Source of the DNA: an alpha proteobacterium MED-G10
GTDB lineage: Bacteria > Pseudomonadota > Alphaproteobacteria > Methylaequorales > Methylaequoraceae
NCBI GenBank assembly: GCA_002457065.1
Contig: NTKR01000009.1
Coordinates: 1 to 33,839 of the forward strand
Direction of reading: 5' to 3'
DNA length: 33,839 nt
This document shows, piece after piece, positions 24,668 through 32,562 of the stretch. Position 1 is the first letter of the stretch, and each line of letters begins with the position of its first letter. Made by a program: the position numbers and the translations under genes. Below the pieces are notes generated by a model. The model worked only from the letters and a program-made list of their open reading frames with translations, did no database searches and had not been told where the DNA came from.

Positions 24668-24675
24668 AATTGCAG

Positions 24676-25374
24676 ATGTCAAAAATTAGGTTGTTTTTTA
24701 AGGAACAATTTTTAAAGTCTGGTGAATTGAAGTTAAGCGCTGATAAAATTCACTATCTCAAAAGAGTGATGAGGAAGAAAGATGGAGAAAAAATTTTTGT
24801 TTTTAATGGTTCTGAGGAATGGAAAGCAAGTTTGAAAATAAATCAATCAAGTTTAGTATTGGAAGAATTAATTAGAAAAAATTCTTTTGTTCCTGATATT
24901 GAATTATATTTTTGTTTGCTAAAGAGCAAGCAAACCAATTATCTTATAGAAAAAATCTCTGAAATAGGTCTTAGAAAAATTTTCCCAATAACATCTGAAT
25001 TTTCTGAAAATTATAATCTTAATTTAGGCCGTCTTAACAAGATTGTGATCGAAGCAGTTGAACAAAGCGATGGAATTTTTGTGCCTGCAATTGAAAATTT
25101 AAATAATCTTGAAAATATTCTGTCTAACTGGGATATGGATAGAGAAATTTTTATTTGTGATGAAGATAGAAAAGGCAAACAAATTCAGAAATATTCTTTA
25201 AAGAAAAACGACAAGGCTTCAATTTTCATAGGACCAGTTGGTGGATGGTCCGCTAAAGATAAATCTCTATTTAATAAGAAAGCTAATAAAGTGAAATTGG
25301 GTTCTAATGTATTAAAAGCAGATACAGCTGCTATTGTTTGTTTATCGGGCTTGAGGAACTTAATGGATGCCTGA
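24676..25374 (+). CDS. rsmE: 16S rRNA (uracil1498-N3)-methyltransferase
   Basis: SPOUT-class methyltransferase that modifies U1498 of 16S rRNA. The N-terminal PUA-like part reads IRLFFKE...LSADKIHYLKRVMRKKDGEKIFVFNG. The C-terminal knot has LLKSKQTNYLIEKISEIGLRKIFPI, then EAVEQSDG, then IGPVGGWSAKD and LGSNVLKADTAAIVCLSGL. The family norms for the last two are IGPEGGfs and LGxxILRxETA, so Glu is Val, Arg is Lys and Glu is Asp here. The core framework is still there. 232 aa from the chosen ATG, a normal length. It overlaps gshA by 8 bp. Confidence 0.88.
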   Translation: MSKIRLFFKEQFLKSGELKLSADKIHYLKRVMRKKDGEKIFVFNGSEEWKASLKINQSSLVLEELIRKNSFVPDIELYFCLLKSKQTNYLIEKISEIGLRKIFPITSEFSENYNLNLGRLNKIVIEAVEQSDGIFVPAIENLNNLENILSNWDMDREIFICDEDRKGKQIQKYSLKKNDKASIFIGPVGGWSAKDKSLFNKKANKVKLGSNVLKADTAAIVCLSGLRNLMDA

Positions 25375-26731
25375 AGACAAGCTAGATAAAGATAACTTGA
25401 TTTCTTTTTTTTCCTCAGGATGCAAAGATAAAGAGAGTTGGAGAATCGGAACTGAGCACGAAAAATTTGGTTTTAGAAAAAAAACACTAGAACCGATAAA
25501 TTATGAAGATATAAAAAAAATTTTAGAAAATTTATCAATAAAGTTTGGGTGGGAGAGAATCTATGAGGAAAATTATCTAATTGGTTTAAAAAAAAATGAT
25601 GCTTCAATTTCTTTAGAGCCAGGAGGGCAAATAGAACTCTCTGGGGCTCCTCTAGAAAATTTGTTCCAGACTTGTAAAGAGGTGAACAATCATCAAGTCG
25701 AATTGAACTCGGTTTGTGAAGAATTAGATATTGAATTTATGGGAATGGGTGTTTTACCAAAATGGAATAGGGAAAAAATTAATTTGGTCCCAAAAAAAAG
25801 ATACAAAATAATGAGTTCGTATATGCCTCGTGTAGGTTCTTCTGGCTTAGATATGATGTTAAGGACTTGTACCATTCAGGCAAACTTTGATTTCTCATCT
25901 GAAATAGATATGATAAAAAAAATAAGAGTAAGTCAATCAATTCAACCAGTAATAATCGCTTTATACGCAAACTCTCCTTTTATAAATGGAAAATTGACAA
26001 ATTATTTGAGTTTTAGATCGCACATTTGGACAAATACGGATAGTGAAAGATGTGGTTTACTACCCATATTTTATGATGATGATTTTTCTTTTGAGAAATA
26101 TGTTGATTACATATTAGATGTTCCAATGTACTTTATCATTAGAAATAATAAATACATTGATTTTACTGGTTATTCATTTAAGGACTTTTTAGAAAATAGA
26201 ATAAAAAAATTTCAAAACTTTAAAGCTTCATTTCGTGATTGGGAAAATCACATAACAACTATTTTTACTGAGGTAAGATTAAAAAAGATAATAGAGCTTC
26301 GGGGAGCAGATGGTGGTCCCTGGGCAAGGGTATGTGCTTTGCCTGCCTTTTGGACTGGTATTTTATATAATAATGAAAACTTAGATGATATTTGGAACCT
26401 CGTGAAGGATTGGAAATTCAATGATATTCAAAACTTTTATAAAGAAGTAAGAGAAAAAGGTATGAATGCAAGCACGCCTGACGCTGAGAGTCTAATAAAC
26501 TTTTCAGAGAAAATTTTGAATTTTTCTTCAGATGGCCTTCAAAAAAGAAATAATTTTTTAGATGGAAACAATGAAAGTGTTTTTTTAGATCCATTAAAAA
26601 AAATAATTAAATCGAGGATGTCGCCAGCTGAAATGTGGAAAAAATTATTTTTGGAGGAATGGAACAATAATGTTGATATGCTGTATAAGACAAATTATTT
26701 TAAGGTTTTAGAGGAAAATGAAAAAATATAA
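25367..26731 (+). CDS. gshA: Glutamate-cysteine ligase (plant/alphaproteobacterial type)
   Basis: First, rate-limiting step of glutathione synthesis: glutamate + cysteine + ATP gives gamma-glutamylcysteine. The 454-aa length and the motifs SWRIGTEHEKFGF, SLEPGGQIELSGAPLENL, KKRYKIMSSYMPRVG, MLRTCTIQANFDFSSE, FRSHIWTNTDSERCG and ELRGADGGPWARVCALPAFW identify the GCS2-like family of alphaproteobacteria and plants rather than the E. coli gshA type. The ATG at 25367 overlaps the rsmE end (ATGGATGCCTGA); GAGGA at 25353-25357 gives the ribosome binding site. It overlaps the chorismate mutase gene by 14 bp. Confidence 0.95.
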   Translation: MPEDKLDKDNLISFFSSGCKDKESWRIGTEHEKFGFRKKTLEPINYEDIKKILENLSIKFGWERIYEENYLIGLKKNDASISLEPGGQIELSGAPLENLFQTCKEVNNHQVELNSVCEELDIEFMGMGVLPKWNREKINLVPKKRYKIMSSYMPRVGSSGLDMMLRTCTIQANFDFSSEIDMIKKIRVSQSIQPVIIALYANSPFINGKLTNYLSFRSHIWTNTDSERCGLLPIFYDDDFSFEKYVDYILDVPMYFIIRNNKYIDFTGYSFKDFLENRIKKFQNFKASFRDWENHITTIFTEVRLKKIIELRGADGGPWARVCALPAFWTGILYNNENLDDIWNLVKDWKFNDIQNFYKEVREKGMNASTPDAESLINFSEKILNFSSDGLQKRNNFLDGNNESVFLDPLKKIIKSRMSPAEMWKKLFLEEWNNNVDMLYKTNYFKVLEENEKI

Positions 26732-27008
26732 CTCTATCCAAGATATTAGAGATGCAATTGATAAGATCGACTTAGAAATAATAGACCTTATCTCCGACAG
26801 GAAAGATTTAGTTGATGAGGTGGTTAAGCTTAAGAAGAAAGATCAAATTGTTGATCAAGAAAGAATAGATTTTATTTTAAATAAGTTAAATCACGAGGCG
26901 AAAAAAAGAGGAATTCCTGAGCAACTTGTAGAAAAGATCTGGGGCATAATGATAAAAACTTTTATAGAATACGAAACAAAAGTCTATGATTCTGTTCATA
27001 AAAAATAA
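26718..27008 (+). CDS. Chorismate mutase, AroQ type (monofunctional)
   Basis: 96-aa all-helical AroQ domain that converts chorismate to prephenate for Phe/Tyr synthesis. R11, R28 and K39 fall at the same spacing as in the E. coli P-protein mutase domain, in IQDIRDAIDKID, DLISDRKDLVDEVVKLKK and the following VDQERIDFIL helix. The C-terminal helix is IWGIMIKTFIEYE. It is not fused to prephenate dehydratase or DAHP synthase. Its neighbours (rsmE, gshA) are unrelated in function, so the operon looks like convenience packing. A lone AroQ domain could also act on a related substrate (isochorismate-pyruvate lyase), but chorismate mutase is the simplest reading. Confidence 0.9.
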   Translation: MKKYNSIQDIRDAIDKIDLEIIDLISDRKDLVDEVVKLKKKDQIVDQERIDFILNKLNHEAKKRGIPEQLVEKIWGIMIKTFIEYETKVYDSVHKK

Positions 27009-27009
27009 A

Positions 27010-28413
27010 TTATTTTGTTCCACCAACCGTAAGCTTTTTTATCTTTAAACTCGGTTGACCAACTCCTACAGGAACCATTTGTCCTTCTTTGCCACAGGTT
27101 CCAATTCCATTATCTAGTTTTAAATTATTTCCAACCATAGTAACCTCTTTAAGAATCTCTGGACCATTGCCAATTAAAGTAGCTCCTTTTAGAGGTTTTC
27201 CAATCTTTCCATTAGTAATTTCATAGGCCTCAGATGCACTAAAAACAAATTTTCCTGATGTTATGTCGACTTGACCACCACTGAATTGAGTTGCGTAGAT
27301 TCCTTTCTTAGTAGACTTAATTAATTCATCGTGATCATATTTACCCGATAACATATAAGTGTTAGTCATTCTTGGCATTGGGATATGAGAATAACTTTGA
27401 CGCCTTCCGTTCCCAGTTGAATCCTTGTTCATTAGTCTGGCGTTAAGTCTGTCTTGCATAAAGCCCTTTAAAATTCCATTCTCTATAAGTGTAGTATTTT
27501 GTGATGGGGTCCCTTCATCATCAATTGTTAGTGAACCCCTTCTCTCAGGAATTGTTCCATCATCGACTATAGTAACTTGATCAGAAGCGACTCTTTTTCC
27601 AACAAGATCGTAGAAAGCTGAGGTTTGTTTTCTGTTAAAATCACCTTCAAGCCCATGTCCAATGGCTTCGTGTAAAAGAATGCCTGGCCAACCAGGACCT
27701 AGGACAACTGTCTGTTCTCCAGCAGGTGTTTCTTTTGCTTTTAATTTAACTTTTGCTTGTTGAAAAGCACTGTCGATTGCACATTTCCAGTTTTTTTTAG
27801 AGAAGAGTTTGTCATACATATGCCTCCCTCCAAAACCATAAGATCCGGTTTCTACTCTCCCATTTTTTTCAATCGATATACTTACATTCATTCTTACTAG
27901 TGGCCTTGAATCATAAAATGTATTACCACCCAATTTTACTATCTCAACATTTTGGAAATTTCCATTTATACCTACACTTACTTGTTTGACTGATGAGTCT
28001 AATTTTCTTGCGTAAGAGTTTATTTTTTCTAAAAGATCAATCTTCTGTTTCAAAGATCTCTGGTTTAATGGGTTGGTATTGTCATACAAATTTTTGTTTG
28101 TTTTGATAATTTTTTTATTTAATTTTTCAGTGTTGATAGACCTATTTGTTTTAATGAGTTTTATACCCTTTTTAAGAGTATCCTCATTCACTTCAGAATT
28201 ATGGTAAAACTTAATTTCATCATTTTTAACTGTTCTTATTCCAAAACCTTTATCATTATCAAATGTTGAACTTTTAATTTTATTATCATCTAAAAGAATA
28301 TTTTCAGTAAAAACTTCTTCAACGAAAAGTTCGCCATCATCATAAGGTGACAATAATTTGTCAATTTCCTTAGAAATTATTTTTTTGTCCCAATTTGTAT
28401 CTATAAGTTTCAT
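27010..28413 (-). CDS. tldD: TldD subunit of the TldD-TldE metalloprotease
   Basis: 467-aa zinc-bearing subunit of the heterodimer with PmbA/TldE. The metal motif HEAIGHGLEGD (HExxxH) follows VVLGPGWPGILL. N-terminal DNDKGFGIRTV and central GGRHMYDKLF, SHIPMPRMTNTYML and TSGKFVFSASEAYEITNGKIG motifs are typical, and the protein ends KIKKLTVGGT. In E. coli the pair trims microcin B17 and CcdA-like peptides; no precursor peptide gene is evident here, so the substrate is unknown. Single-gene minus-strand unit; its stop lies one base from the convergent chorismate mutase stop and it diverges from coxB across 199 bp. Confidence 0.96.
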   Translation of the reverse strand: MKLIDTNWDKKIISKEIDKLLSPYDDGELFVEEVFTENILLDDNKIKSSTFDNDKGFGIRTVKNDEIKFYHNSEVNEDTLKKGIKLIKTNRSINTEKLNKKIIKTNKNLYDNTNPLNQRSLKQKIDLLEKINSYARKLDSSVKQVSVGINGNFQNVEIVKLGGNTFYDSRPLVRMNVSISIEKNGRVETGSYGFGGRHMYDKLFSKKNWKCAIDSAFQQAKVKLKAKETPAGEQTVVLGPGWPGILLHEAIGHGLEGDFNRKQTSAFYDLVGKRVASDQVTIVDDGTIPERRGSLTIDDEGTPSQNTTLIENGILKGFMQDRLNARLMNKDSTGNGRRQSYSHIPMPRMTNTYMLSGKYDHDELIKSTKKGIYATQFSGGQVDITSGKFVFSASEAYEITNGKIGKPLKGATLIGNGPEILKEVTMVGNNLKLDNGIGTCGKEGQMVPVGVGQPSLKIKKLTVGGTK

Positions 28414-28505
28414 ATTATAATATGCCGAAGTTAATAAATAATACTTTAAACTTTAAAAATCAAACATTATTAATGCACACATTACGAAACTGAATCATAT
28501 GTTAG

Positions 28506-28534
28506 TTGTAAATAAAAAAATCCTAGTTTATAAT
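28506..28534 (+). promoter_or_regulatory. Probable sigma70 promoter of the cox operon
   Basis: TTGTAA (28506-28511) and a perfect TATAAT (28529-28534) with a 17-bp spacer, in the only sizeable intergenic region (28414-28612). Transcription would begin near 28541, leaving a leader of about 72 nt before coxB. This is the best promoter match I found in the window. Confidence 0.55.
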
Positions 28535-28563
28535 CACAAAAAAAATATTTTAATTTTAAATTA

Positions 28564-28591
28564 AATAATTGTTTTTTTTTGAGCAATTATT
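28564..28591 (+). repeat. Inverted repeat in the coxB leader
   Basis: AATAATTG (28564-28571) and CAATTATT (28584-28591) are perfect complements around a 12-nt loop made mostly of T. It would form a weak AT-rich hairpin in the coxB leader, ending about 21 nt before the ATG. Regulatory meaning is uncertain. Confidence 0.4.
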
Positions 28592-28612
28592 ATATTAATT
28601 AGCGAGAGTTCA

Positions 28613-29428
28613 ATGACGATATTTTATAAAACAATATTTGCTATTGCATTAACATTTAACACAGACCTGCTTGCAAAAGGCCAGCCAACCGAATGGCAAA
28701 TGGGTTTTCAAGAGGCCGCATCCCCATTGATGGCAGAGCTATCCGGATTACATGATTTCGTATTTTGGATTATTACTTTCATCACAGTTTTCGTTTTTGT
28801 GTTATTAGCGTATGTCTGTTATAAATTTAGTGCCAAAAGGAACAAAACCCCATCACAAACAACTCACAATTCTTTGTTAGAAGTTGCTTGGACGGTAATT
28901 CCAGTTTTAATACTAGTGGTTATAGCAATACCATCCTTTAAACTTCTTTATAAACAAAATGATTTTAGCAACATCGATATGACAATAAAAGCAACTGGAT
29001 ATACTTGGTATTGGGGATATGAATATCCCGACCATGATAGTATAGAATTTGATGCCATTATGCTCACTGAGGATGAGCTTGAAGAGGGTCAGCCAAGACT
29101 TTTAACTACTGACAATATGCTTGTCGTTCCTGTAAAGAAGAATATTAAAATGCAAATAACAAGTGATCCTGCAGGGGTCATACATTCCTGGGCAGTGCCT
29201 TCACTAGGTGTTAAAATGGACGCGATACCCGGAAGATTAAACGAAACTTATTTTAACATAAATGAGCCTGGCTTATATTATGGTCAATGCTCAGAGCTAT
29301 GTGGACCAGGACACGGGTTCATGCCAATCTCTATCAAAGCAGTTACTGAAGAAGAGTTTATTGTTTGGTTAGAAGAAGCTAAAGAGGAGTTTGCTTCTAA
29401 TCCCGACGAACAGATAGTTTTAAAGTAG
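28613..29428 (+). CDS. coxB: Cytochrome c oxidase subunit II
   Basis: Subunit II of the aa3-type terminal oxidase; receives electrons from cytochrome c through its CuA centre on the periplasmic side. 271 aa: N-terminal signal sequence (about 1-22), two membrane helices (about 49-71 and 91-113), then the cupredoxin domain. All CuA ligands are present: H191 in VIHSWAVPSLGVK, then C226, E228, C230, H234 and M237 in QCSELCGPGHGFM. The aromatic electron-entry patch is in ATGYTWYWGYEYPD. No C-terminal cytochrome c domain is fused, so it is the plain caa-less form. First gene of the cox operon, 12 nt before coxA. Confidence 0.98.
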   Translation: MTIFYKTIFAIALTFNTDLLAKGQPTEWQMGFQEAASPLMAELSGLHDFVFWIITFITVFVFVLLAYVCYKFSAKRNKTPSQTTHNSLLEVAWTVIPVLILVVIAIPSFKLLYKQNDFSNIDMTIKATGYTWYWGYEYPDHDSIEFDAIMLTEDELEEGQPRLLTTDNMLVVPVKKNIKMQITSDPAGVIHSWAVPSLGVKMDAIPGRLNETYFNINEPGLYYGQCSELCGPGHGFMPISIKAVTEEEFIVWLEEAKEEFASNPDEQIVLK

Positions 29429-29440
29429 AAAGGAAATTTT

Positions 29441-31003
29441 ATGTCTGATCATGCACCTTCATTTTTTAAGAGATATTTTTTCTCAACGAATCATAAAGAC
29501 ATAGGCGTACTATATCTTTATTTTGCAGTTATTGCCGGATTGATAGGTGGAATATTTTCCCTTTTGATTAGAATGGAGCTAGCCGAGCCTGGTATGCAAA
29601 TCCTTGGTGATGATTATCAGCAGTATAATGTATGGATAACCTCACATGGTCTTTTAATGATCTTTTTTATGATTATGCCAGCTATGGTTGGAGGTTTTGG
29701 TAACTATTTTGTTCCTCTATTAATTGGTGCTCCAGATATGGCCTTTCCGAGAATGAATAATTTAAGTTTTTGGCTGCTGGTACCTTCAATCATTTTACTT
29801 GTAGGGTCAGGGTTCGTAGATGGTGGAGCAGGACCAGGATGGACTCTTTACGCGCCTTTATCCACTTCGGGTCATGGCGGTCCGGCTGTTGATATGGTCA
29901 TTCTGTCTATGCATTTAGCTGGTGCATCTTCCATATTAGGTGCCATAAATTTCATTACCACTATCTTCAATATGAGAGCTCCAGGGATGACTCTTCATAA
30001 AATGCCTCTATTTGTTTGGTCAATTCTGATTACTGCATTCTTATTGCTCTTATCACTTCCAGTTTTGGCTGGCGCAATAACAATGATGCTGACTGATAGA
30101 AATTTTGGTACGGCGTTCTTTAACCCCGAAGCCGGTGGTGACCCTGTTTTATTTCAACATCTTTTCTGGTTCTTTGGTCATCCTGAGGTTTACATTTTAA
30201 TTTTACCTGGGTTTGGAATTGTTAGTCATGTTGTTTCTACCTTCTCCAAAAAACCTATCTTTGGATACTTGGGAATGGCATATGCAATGGCAGCAATAGG
30301 TGTAGTGGGATTTGTTGTTTGGGCTCACCACATGTACACGACTGGGTTAGACGTTGATACGCGAGCCTATTTTTTAGCCGCAACTATGGTAATTGCAGTA
30401 CCAACAGGTATCAAGATTTTTAGCTGGATAGCTACAATGTGGGGAGGGTCCATAGAATTTAAAACCCCAATGCTTTTTGCCATAGCAATGATATTTCTAT
30501 TTACACTTGGTGGTGTTACTGGAGTCGTTTTGGCTAACACAGGAATAGATGTTGCTCTACACGACACTTACTATGTTGTCGCCCATTTCCACTATGTTAT
30601 GTCAATGGGCGCTTTATTTTCTATTTACTCTGGTTTTTATTATTGGTTCAGTAAAATGTCTGGAGTTGAGTACAGTGAAATTTTAGGTAAGATCCATTTT
30701 TGGTTAACTTTCATTGGGGTTAATATCACCTTCTTTCCTATGCATTTTTCTGGTTTAGCTGGTATGCCGAGAAGAATACCAGATTATCCAGACGCATTCG
30801 CAGGTTGGAATTACGTTTCAAGTATAGGAGCCTACATTTCAGTGTTTGCAGCATTTTTCTTCGTAGCTCTTGTCTTAGAAGCTTTTTTTAGAAAAAGAAA
30901 GGCTCAAAACAACCCTTGGGGTAAAGGTGCAACAACTTTTGAATGGAAATTAAGTTCACCTCCGCCTTTTCATTCATTTAATGACTTACCAAAAGTTAAG
31001 TAA
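29441..31003 (+). CDS. coxA: Cytochrome c oxidase subunit I
   Basis: Catalytic subunit of the aa3 oxidase, 520 aa with twelve membrane helices. Metal ligands are complete: H69 and H384 for heme a, H382 for heme a3, and H247, H296 and H297 for CuB. Y251 in FFGHPEVY is the residue that cross-links to H247, and E249 matches the D-channel glutamate of A1-type heme-copper oxidases. The [16 protein letters not shown] block is canonical. An AAGGA ribosome binding site precedes the ATG. Subunit I and II together show a proton-pumping oxidase of the mitochondrial type. Confidence 0.99.
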   Translation: MSDHAPSFFKRYFFSTNHKDIGVLYLYFAVIAGLIGGIFSLLIRMELAEPGMQILGDDYQQYNVWITSHGLLMIFFMIMPAMVGGFGNYFVPLLIGAPDMAFPRMNNLSFWLLVPSIILLVGSGFVDGGAGPGWTLYAPLSTSGHGGPAVDMVILSMHLAGASSILGAINFITTIFNMRAPGMTLHKMPLFVWSILITAFLLLLSLPVLAGAITMMLTDRNFGTAFFNPEAGGDPVLFQHLFWFFGHPEVYILILPGFGIVSHVVSTFSKKPIFGYLGMAYAMAAIGVVGFVVWAHHMYTTGLDVDTRAYFLAATMVIAVPTGIKIFSWIATMWGGSIEFKTPMLFAIAMIFLFTLGGVTGVVLANTGIDVALHDTYYVVAHFHYVMSMGALFSIYSGFYYWFSKMSGVEYSEILGKIHFWLTFIGVNITFFPMHFSGLAGMPRRIPDYPDAFAGWNYVSSIGAYISVFAAFFFVALVLEAFFRKRKAQNNPWGKGATTFEWKLSSPPPFHSFNDLPKVK

Positions 31004-31021
31004 TTTTATGAAAAATAAATT

Positions 31022-31927
31022 ATGGAGTCTAAATCAATCAGTGACCTAAACGGTTTAGTAAGCAATAGCTCAGTTGAGGACTATATTTCTCTTTTAAAAC
31101 CTAGGGTGATGGTGCTAGCCGTTTTTACATCATTATGTGGTCTGTTAATTGCACCAGTTAACCTTCACCCTTTTCTATTTATACTGTCAATCTTTTGTAT
31201 TTCATTGGGGGCTGGTGCCGCTGGTGCTATTAATATGTGGTTTGATAGAGACATAGATTGTTTAATGGAAAGAACAAAAAAAAGAGCTATACCTCAAGGT
31301 AAGATTGAAGCTGAGAATGCATTGGGTTTTGGAATCATCTTGTCTTTAATTTCAGTAATGATTTTAGGATTGTCAGTAAATTATTTAGCCGCTTTTTTAT
31401 TAGCGTTTTCAATATTTTTTTACATTATTGTATACACAATTTGGCTTAAACGACGAACTCCGCAAAATATTGTGATAGGGGGTGCGGCAGGTGCATTTCC
31501 ACCTGTTATAGGATGGGTTTGCGCAACTAGTGAACTTAGCTTATTTCCAGTAATACTTTTTTCAATTATTTTTATTTGGACTCCGCCACATTTTTGGGCG
31601 TTAGCACTCTATAAAGATATCGAATACTCAAAAGCTAAAGTTCCAATGTTGCCAGTAGTTTCAGGTCACAGAACAACAAAAATCCAGATTTTTTCTTACT
31701 CTGTAGCTCTTTTTTTTGTTTCTATGCTCCCTTACTTTTTTAATTACTCAGGAATGTTTTATTTATTATGCGCACTTTGTTTAGGAATAATTTTTCTTTA
31801 TTTTTCTTATAAAGTTTTGCGGTCTGAAGATAATAAAAATACTCATTTTGCGCCAACTCTATTTAAGTTTTCAATCCTGTATCTATATCTGATTTTTTCT
31901 TCATTAGTGATTGATAGTTTTATTTAG
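31022..31927 (+). CDS. ctaB: Heme O synthase (protoheme IX farnesyltransferase)
   Basis: Integral membrane prenyltransferase that adds a farnesyl group to heme B, giving heme O, the precursor of heme A for the oxidase encoded upstream. The UbiA-superfamily Asp motif is AINMWFDRDIDCLMERTKKR, with RAIPQG after it. YTIWLKRRTPQNIVIGG, AGAFPPVIGW and WTPPHFWALALY are characteristic of CtaB rather than UbiA. 301 aa and about nine membrane segments are normal. It lies 18 nt after coxA. CtaA, needed for the next step to heme A, is not in this window. Confidence 0.96.
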   Translation: MESKSISDLNGLVSNSSVEDYISLLKPRVMVLAVFTSLCGLLIAPVNLHPFLFILSIFCISLGAGAAGAINMWFDRDIDCLMERTKKRAIPQGKIEAENALGFGIILSLISVMILGLSVNYLAAFLLAFSIFFYIIVYTIWLKRRTPQNIVIGGAAGAFPPVIGWVCATSELSLFPVILFSIIFIWTPPHFWALALYKDIEYSKAKVPMLPVVSGHRTTKIQIFSYSVALFFVSMLPYFFNYSGMFYLLCALCLGIIFLYFSYKVLRSEDNKNTHFAPTLFKFSILYLYLIFSSLVIDSFI

Positions 31928-31928
31928 T

Positions 31929-32021
31929 ATGGATAATAGAAAGAAAAAGAATGTTGCACTTGGAATCTTTTTACTTACATTAGTAATGATTTTTTACTTT
32001 GTGACGATAATTAAATTTTAG
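31929..32021 (+). CDS. 30-aa membrane micropeptide in the cox operon (CoxF-like)
   Basis: A 30-codon gene between ctaB (1 nt upstream) and ctaG (7 nt downstream). The product begins MDNRKKKN, a very basic stretch, then a single hydrophobic helix (about 9-27), ending TIIKF. The layout matches short single-span proteins found at this spot in alphaproteobacterial cox operons, sometimes annotated CoxF, whose core resembles RRxxNxALGLVLxALVVLFYxVTIVKL; here the match is NVALGIFLL then FYFVTIIKF. This product lacks their longer N-terminal extension. Positive-inside topology puts the N-terminus in the cytoplasm. Assembly or stability of the oxidase is inferred from context only. Confidence 0.72.
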   Translation: MDNRKKKNVALGIFLLTLVMIFYFVTIIKF

Positions 32022-32028
32022 GTTTGAA

Positions 32029-32562
32029 ATGTATCAAATTAGAAAAATAAAAAGACAGGCTCTAATTTTAACCCTGTTTGTAGTTTTTATGATATCGATG
32101 AGTTATGCAGCAGTTCCATTGTACAAACTTTTTTGTCAGGTAACAGGTTATGGTGGAACTCCTATGATAGGTTCCAACAACTTTTATAGTGTCAGTGTTG
32201 GATCAATAGATGTAAGATTTGATTCATCTCTTGAGAAAAACGCACCTTTATACTTTGAACCAGTTTCAAAAACAATTAACGTTAAGATTGGTGAAAATAG
32301 TCTCGCTTTTTATAAAGCGAAAAATAAAACTAACAAAGAGATTACAACTATGTCAGTATTTAACGTAACCCCTCTTCAAGCTGGCAAATATTTTAACAAA
32401 ATTGAGTGCTTTTGTTTTGAAGAGCAAAAGCTATCACCAAACGAAGAGGTTGAAATGCCGGTTTCTTTTTTTATTGACCCTGAAATAAAAAATGATAAAT
32501 TTATTAATGAAATTAGCGAAATAACCTTATCCTATACTATGTTCATTAGAGAAGAAAAATAA
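32029..32562 (+). CDS. ctaG: Cytochrome c oxidase assembly protein CtaG/Cox11
   Basis: Copper chaperone that delivers Cu to the CuB site of subunit I on the periplasmic side. One N-terminal membrane helix (about 11-27) is followed by the family start AAVPLYKLFCQVTGYGGTP with C36, and the copper-binding CFCF motif (C127, C129) in KIECFCFEEQKLSPNEEVEMPV. FFIDPEI and the immunoglobulin-like beta domain follow. 177 aa is normal. It shares one base with coxC (TAATG), so the two are likely translationally coupled. Confidence 0.97.
   Translation: MYQIRKIKRQALILTLFVVFMISMSYAAVPLYKLFCQVTGYGGTPMIGSNNFYSVSVGSIDVRFDSSLEKNAPLYFEPVSKTINVKIGENSLAFYKAKNKTNKEITTMSVFNVTPLQAGKYFNKIECFCFEEQKLSPNEEVEMPVSFFIDPEIKNDKFINEISEITLSYTMFIREEK

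Noticed and set aside
24637-24675. Upstream GTG start for rsmE
   Set aside because: It adds 13 unconserved residues and leaves the GGAG ribosome binding site inside the coding region; ATG 24676 fits the family start.
27002-27016. AT-only inverted repeat at the chorismate mutase/tldD junction as a bidirectional terminator
   Set aside because: Seven-bp arms of only A and T with a 1-nt centre cannot form a stable hairpin; a T-run is lacking.
28564-28591. Riboswitch in the coxB leader
   Set aside because: Only a single weak AT stem is present in about 72 nt; no known riboswitch core or ligand logic for cox genes is recognisable.
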